64,000 bases of DNA, taken from Bilabrum cf. latius. Taxonomy: Eukaryota > Bigyra: Bicosoecida > Bigyra > Bicosoecida. This document shows positions 61,701-64,000 of the stretch, in pieces; position 1 is the stretch's first letter; every line of letters starts with the position of its first letter. The notes under the pieces were generated by a model. That model worked only from the letters and a program-made list of their open reading frames with translations. It had not been told where the DNA came from and searched no databases. The translations under genes were made by a program, and so were the position numbers. The stretch is from positions 806,001 through 870,000 of the forward strand of contig OZ237735.1 of the NCBI GenBank assembly GCA_965178125.1, read 5' to 3'.

Positions 61701-62074
61701 TCATGCACGCCCAGCGGTTTCGATTGCAGGCCATGGGCGCGATGGCGCGGTACGTGAAGGACGACAAGAGCGTCTCGTTTCCCGCGAGGATCGACATGCG
61801 CCCATGGCTCCTGTCCTCTGGCTCCTCCGCGGATGCGGGCGGAGGGGCTGGGATCCCCCGCTAGCTACCCACACAGTATGACCTGTTCGGTGTGGTGTGC
61901 CATCATGGATCCACGCTGTCTGGCGGGCACTACACCGCCTTTGTGAAGCAGGCCTCGGGCTGGAGGCACGTGTCCGATGCATCGGTCAGCGTGGCAACCG
62001 AGGCTCAAGTTTTGGCCTCACAGGCCTATCTGCTCTTCTACAGACGCGTGGACCCAAAATCGCCAAAAGATTGA
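58754..62074 (+). CDS. Ubiquitin-specific protease (USP16/45-like), four UAG codons
   Basis: Cysteine protease that removes ubiquitin; 1,106 aa from ATG 58754 to TGA. The Cys box GLQNIGNTCFFNSTLQCL (catalytic Cys about residue 74) and QQDAHELL are near the N-terminus. The His box CHHGSTLSGGHYTAF (His about residue 1059) and AYLLFYRR are at the end. Two zinc-ribbon CxxC pairs (RCEHCG and YECPRC) are present. The catalytic boxes are separated by about 985 residues because of long low-complexity insertions: a Ser run near 59935-59970, a Gly-Ser run near 60215-60260, and a charged helical section to about 61080. The N-terminal ZnF-UBP domain of human USP16/45 is not seen. UAG codons are at 59519, 60206, 61082 and 61862. 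It starts 122 bp from the CstF-77 gene, divergently. Confidence 0.9.
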
Positions 62075-62196
62075 TGGCGGCAGGGCGTGGAGAGGTCTGG
62101 TATCGCATCAATCGACAGGCAGCTCTTAGTAAAGCGGTTTCATATTTGGGCTCGGCTGCTGGTGTTCCTTCTTCCGGTTTGAGTTGATGCACGCAA

Positions 62197-64000
62197 ATGG
62201 TATCACACGACGATTTGACTGCGACTATGGATGATAGCACCGACAGAAGCGCCAAAATAACAAAGTTCTTCAACAACTTGACTGCTTCAGTTGACGCTCA
62301 GGTCGTGCAAACGCTGGAGAGAGGCAACGAACTGCAGGCAACACGGCAGATTGATTAGGGCACGGTAGTATTCACTGAAGGACCAATTGCTGCGCACCAA
62401 CACCAGGCTAATTCGTGGTCTGTGTAGTGCTGTAAACTGTGCTTGGGCCCACTGGGATCCGCAGCATCGCAGGTGCGTCAGGCTTGCAGTGTAACGGGCC
62501 CGGCAGACTTAATCACGTCGCTTGGGGCCATAGTTGATAAAGATGCAGCTGCTACTGGCACCTCGGATAGCGAGGAAGAAGACGAAGTATGTGGGTTCTG
62601 CATTAGCGCGTAGGATGCAGAGCTTGCAGTCGAAGAGGCACAATCGGCGGTACGCTAGGCTGCAACAGAAGCTGAACATGATGCGACCGGGATTCCTGCA
62701 GCTGCAAGTGGGAGCTCCGAATCTCCACCAGTTGCATTCGCTCCAATCGATCTGAAAGTAGCTGTTAGTGCGTGCACTTGGCCCTGCGTGACGTCCGACT
62801 CGTCTGGTTACTGGCAATTCTGCAGCCAGAGCTGTCGCGATGAAGCCATGCGTTCGATGCTGTTCGTTTTGGACTACGATTTTATGTAGGACGTGGCAGC
62901 GGGATCAGCCGCGCTAATTCTCGATTCAAGCAGTCACAGTGTGGTTTGCGGTGTTGGTGCAGGCCGGATGGGTGGGCACGAGGCAAGCACAGTAGCAGCA
63001 GCAGCAGCGGGGGGTGCCGGCGAGAGCACCGATGAACTAGTAGTCCGCGCAGACCCAGAATCTGGAAGCTCACCTTCGGTAGCAACAAGCGCAAGCGACC
63101 TCACTAAATTCGATGGATCTATGGGATCGGCTGCGCTAAGTGGGGCCCGGCTTGTCGTCGCACGGGCCGCAGTCGGGGAGGGCAGCGAGGCGGTTGCGGA
63201 GGCAGCCGATGAGCTGGATGACATGCAGCGGGAGGTGATGGAATCCGCAGGGATGGCAGCTAGATGCTACTCACACATGTTAGCACTTTTGTGCGACTCG
63301 GTTGATGCCGCCGCCGCCGCAGCAGCAGCAGCAGCAGATCTGGTCTCACCAGCGAAAGACATTTCGATCAAGAGCCAGGGCGAGCGACCCGACAGCACCG
63401 CCAGCATCGCCGAATCATCGGGTTGCGCCGGAAAATCAGGAGCAGGAGCAGCCAGCGCGCTCGCAATTGTATCAAAATGCCTACTAGAAGCAGCTGCGCC
63501 GCTGCAAGACCATCTCCACGGTACCGCTATCGAGACTGTCATGAGCTGGCAGTGGCAGACCGAGGACGCCGATGCCGCACCAGCGGCCTCGAAAAGCGCA
63601 GCCGTGCGTGATGGATTGCATGAAGAATCACCGGATACGATGCAGCTATGCGATATCCTGTCTCGAGCGTTCTTGCCGCTTTTCTTGGCCGCATTTAGGG
63701 TGCTGCCACTATCGTCAGGAGCAGATGTGCAAACGGCCACGAAGCAGCTAGTCGAGGAGCGTTTCTTTTCTCCGCCCGCGGTGTCTCGGCTGCTCGGGGT
63801 GCTTGAACTTAACGGGATCGAGGTGGCAATCGATACTCCAGGAGCACTCGTCGGCAGAATGGTTCTGACCGGGGCGGCACGAGGGGGGAAATCTTGCCGA
63901 GTTCTGCATGAAGCGCTCGAGAGGACGGATGGGGCGCGCCAGGTGCTTGGAGCAAGCGCTAGCCCCGAAGGCGAAGCGCCGAGCGGGCATTCAGGCATGG
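62197..64000 (+). CDS. SET-domain protein, SMYD5/ATXR2-like, 3' end beyond the window
   Basis: At least 601 codons from ATG 62197, which follows an in-frame TGA; the frame is still open at 64000. The N-terminus has the start of a SET domain (TRQIDQGTVVFTEGP) and a Cys-rich insertion (CCKLCLGPL, VCGFC, then WPC with FCSQSCRDEA). This is like the split MYND-type insertion of SMYD proteins and the Cys-rich part of plant ATXR2. A very long Ala/Ser/Asp-rich region follows (about 62890-63650). The catalytic NHSCxPN motif is not reached before the window ends. Five UAG codons: 62356, 62425, 62611, 62656 and 62887. If the family is right it is a protein-lysine methyltransferase; that remains an inference from fragments. 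Confidence 0.62.

Noticed and set aside
207-64000. Widespread pseudogenes or sequencing errors as the cause of the in-frame TAGs
   Set aside because: Only TAG interrupts the genes, never TAA or TGA, and no frameshifts accompany it. Flanking protein sequence stays conserved. Decay or errors would give all three stops and indels.
207-64000. UAG read as pyrrolysine or by occasional programmed readthrough
   Set aside because: Pyrrolysine is known only from archaea and bacteria and at few sites. Here about 155 UAGs occur in nearly all genes, with tandem pairs, and several stand at conserved glutamines.
207-64000. UAG as leucine or tyrosine
   Set aside because: The diagnostic sites (beta-adaptin, SLC19, TSP1-like and EGF motifs, charged repeat helices) need a polar Gln-like residue, and leucine or tyrosine would be out of place in most of them.
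1-64000. Mobile elements, CRISPR arrays, viral insertions
   Set aside because: No transposase, integrase, reverse transcriptase, terminal repeats or regularly spaced direct repeats were seen. The repeats present are protein-level coding repeats.

Overview
The window is nuclear DNA of a eukaryote, very probably a single-celled protist with a compact, fairly GC-rich genome. It holds fifteen genes on both strands, mostly 20-380 bp apart. Eleven short GT-AG introns can be placed (nine of 86-110 bp, two of 198 and 259 bp), usually with GTGAG donors and CGCAG-type acceptors. The content is eukaryotic: beta- and mu-adaptins, eEF2, frataxin, RRP8, CstF-77, a ubiquitin-specific protease, an SLC19 carrier, and large EGF and FG-GAP surface proteins. 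The lineage cannot be named from this sequence.

The main discovery is a changed nuclear genetic code. Read with the standard code, most genes here shatter into pieces divided by TAG. Read with UAG as glutamine, with UGA and UAA still stops, every piece joins in frame into full-length proteins. UAG falls at the near-invariant Gln of beta-adaptin (1203-1205), in a thrombospondin-type motif (5309-5311), in EGF repeats, and at a Gln conserved in human SLC19A3 (54936-54938). I count about 155 in-frame UAG codons. Of the fourteen genes with a visible end, thirteen stop at TGA, one at TAA and none at TAG. The assignment equals NCBI table 15. eEF2 and frataxin have no UAG at all, while large, probably weakly expressed proteins are full of them.

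Layout: 207-3365 (+) beta-adaptin; 3523-4451 (-) mitochondrial mS35-like protein; about 4796-10789 (+) TSP/NHL/EGF membrane protein; 10942-16341 (-) unknown 1,799-aa protein; 16495-21351 (-) RLY-repeat coiled-coil protein; 21587-23098 (-) AP-2 mu; 23209-24621 (-) RRP8; 25003-47049 (-) a 22-kb intronless gene for a ~7,350-aa FG-GAP membrane protein; 47382-50562 (-) eEF2; 50711-52576 (+) vanin/biotinidase-like amidase; 52601-53095 (-) frataxin; 53233-55100 (+) SLC19 transporter; 55253-58631 (-) CstF-77; 58754-62074 (+) ubiquitin protease; 62197-64000 (+) SMYD5/ATXR2-like SET protein, cut by the window edge.

The neighbours do not form one pathway. Two AP-complex subunits (clathrin adaptors) lie within 25 kb, two giant adhesion-type surface proteins and a cytoskeleton-like repeat protein dominate the length, and the rest is housekeeping. 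All intron and start choices are my reading of the sequence without transcript data.
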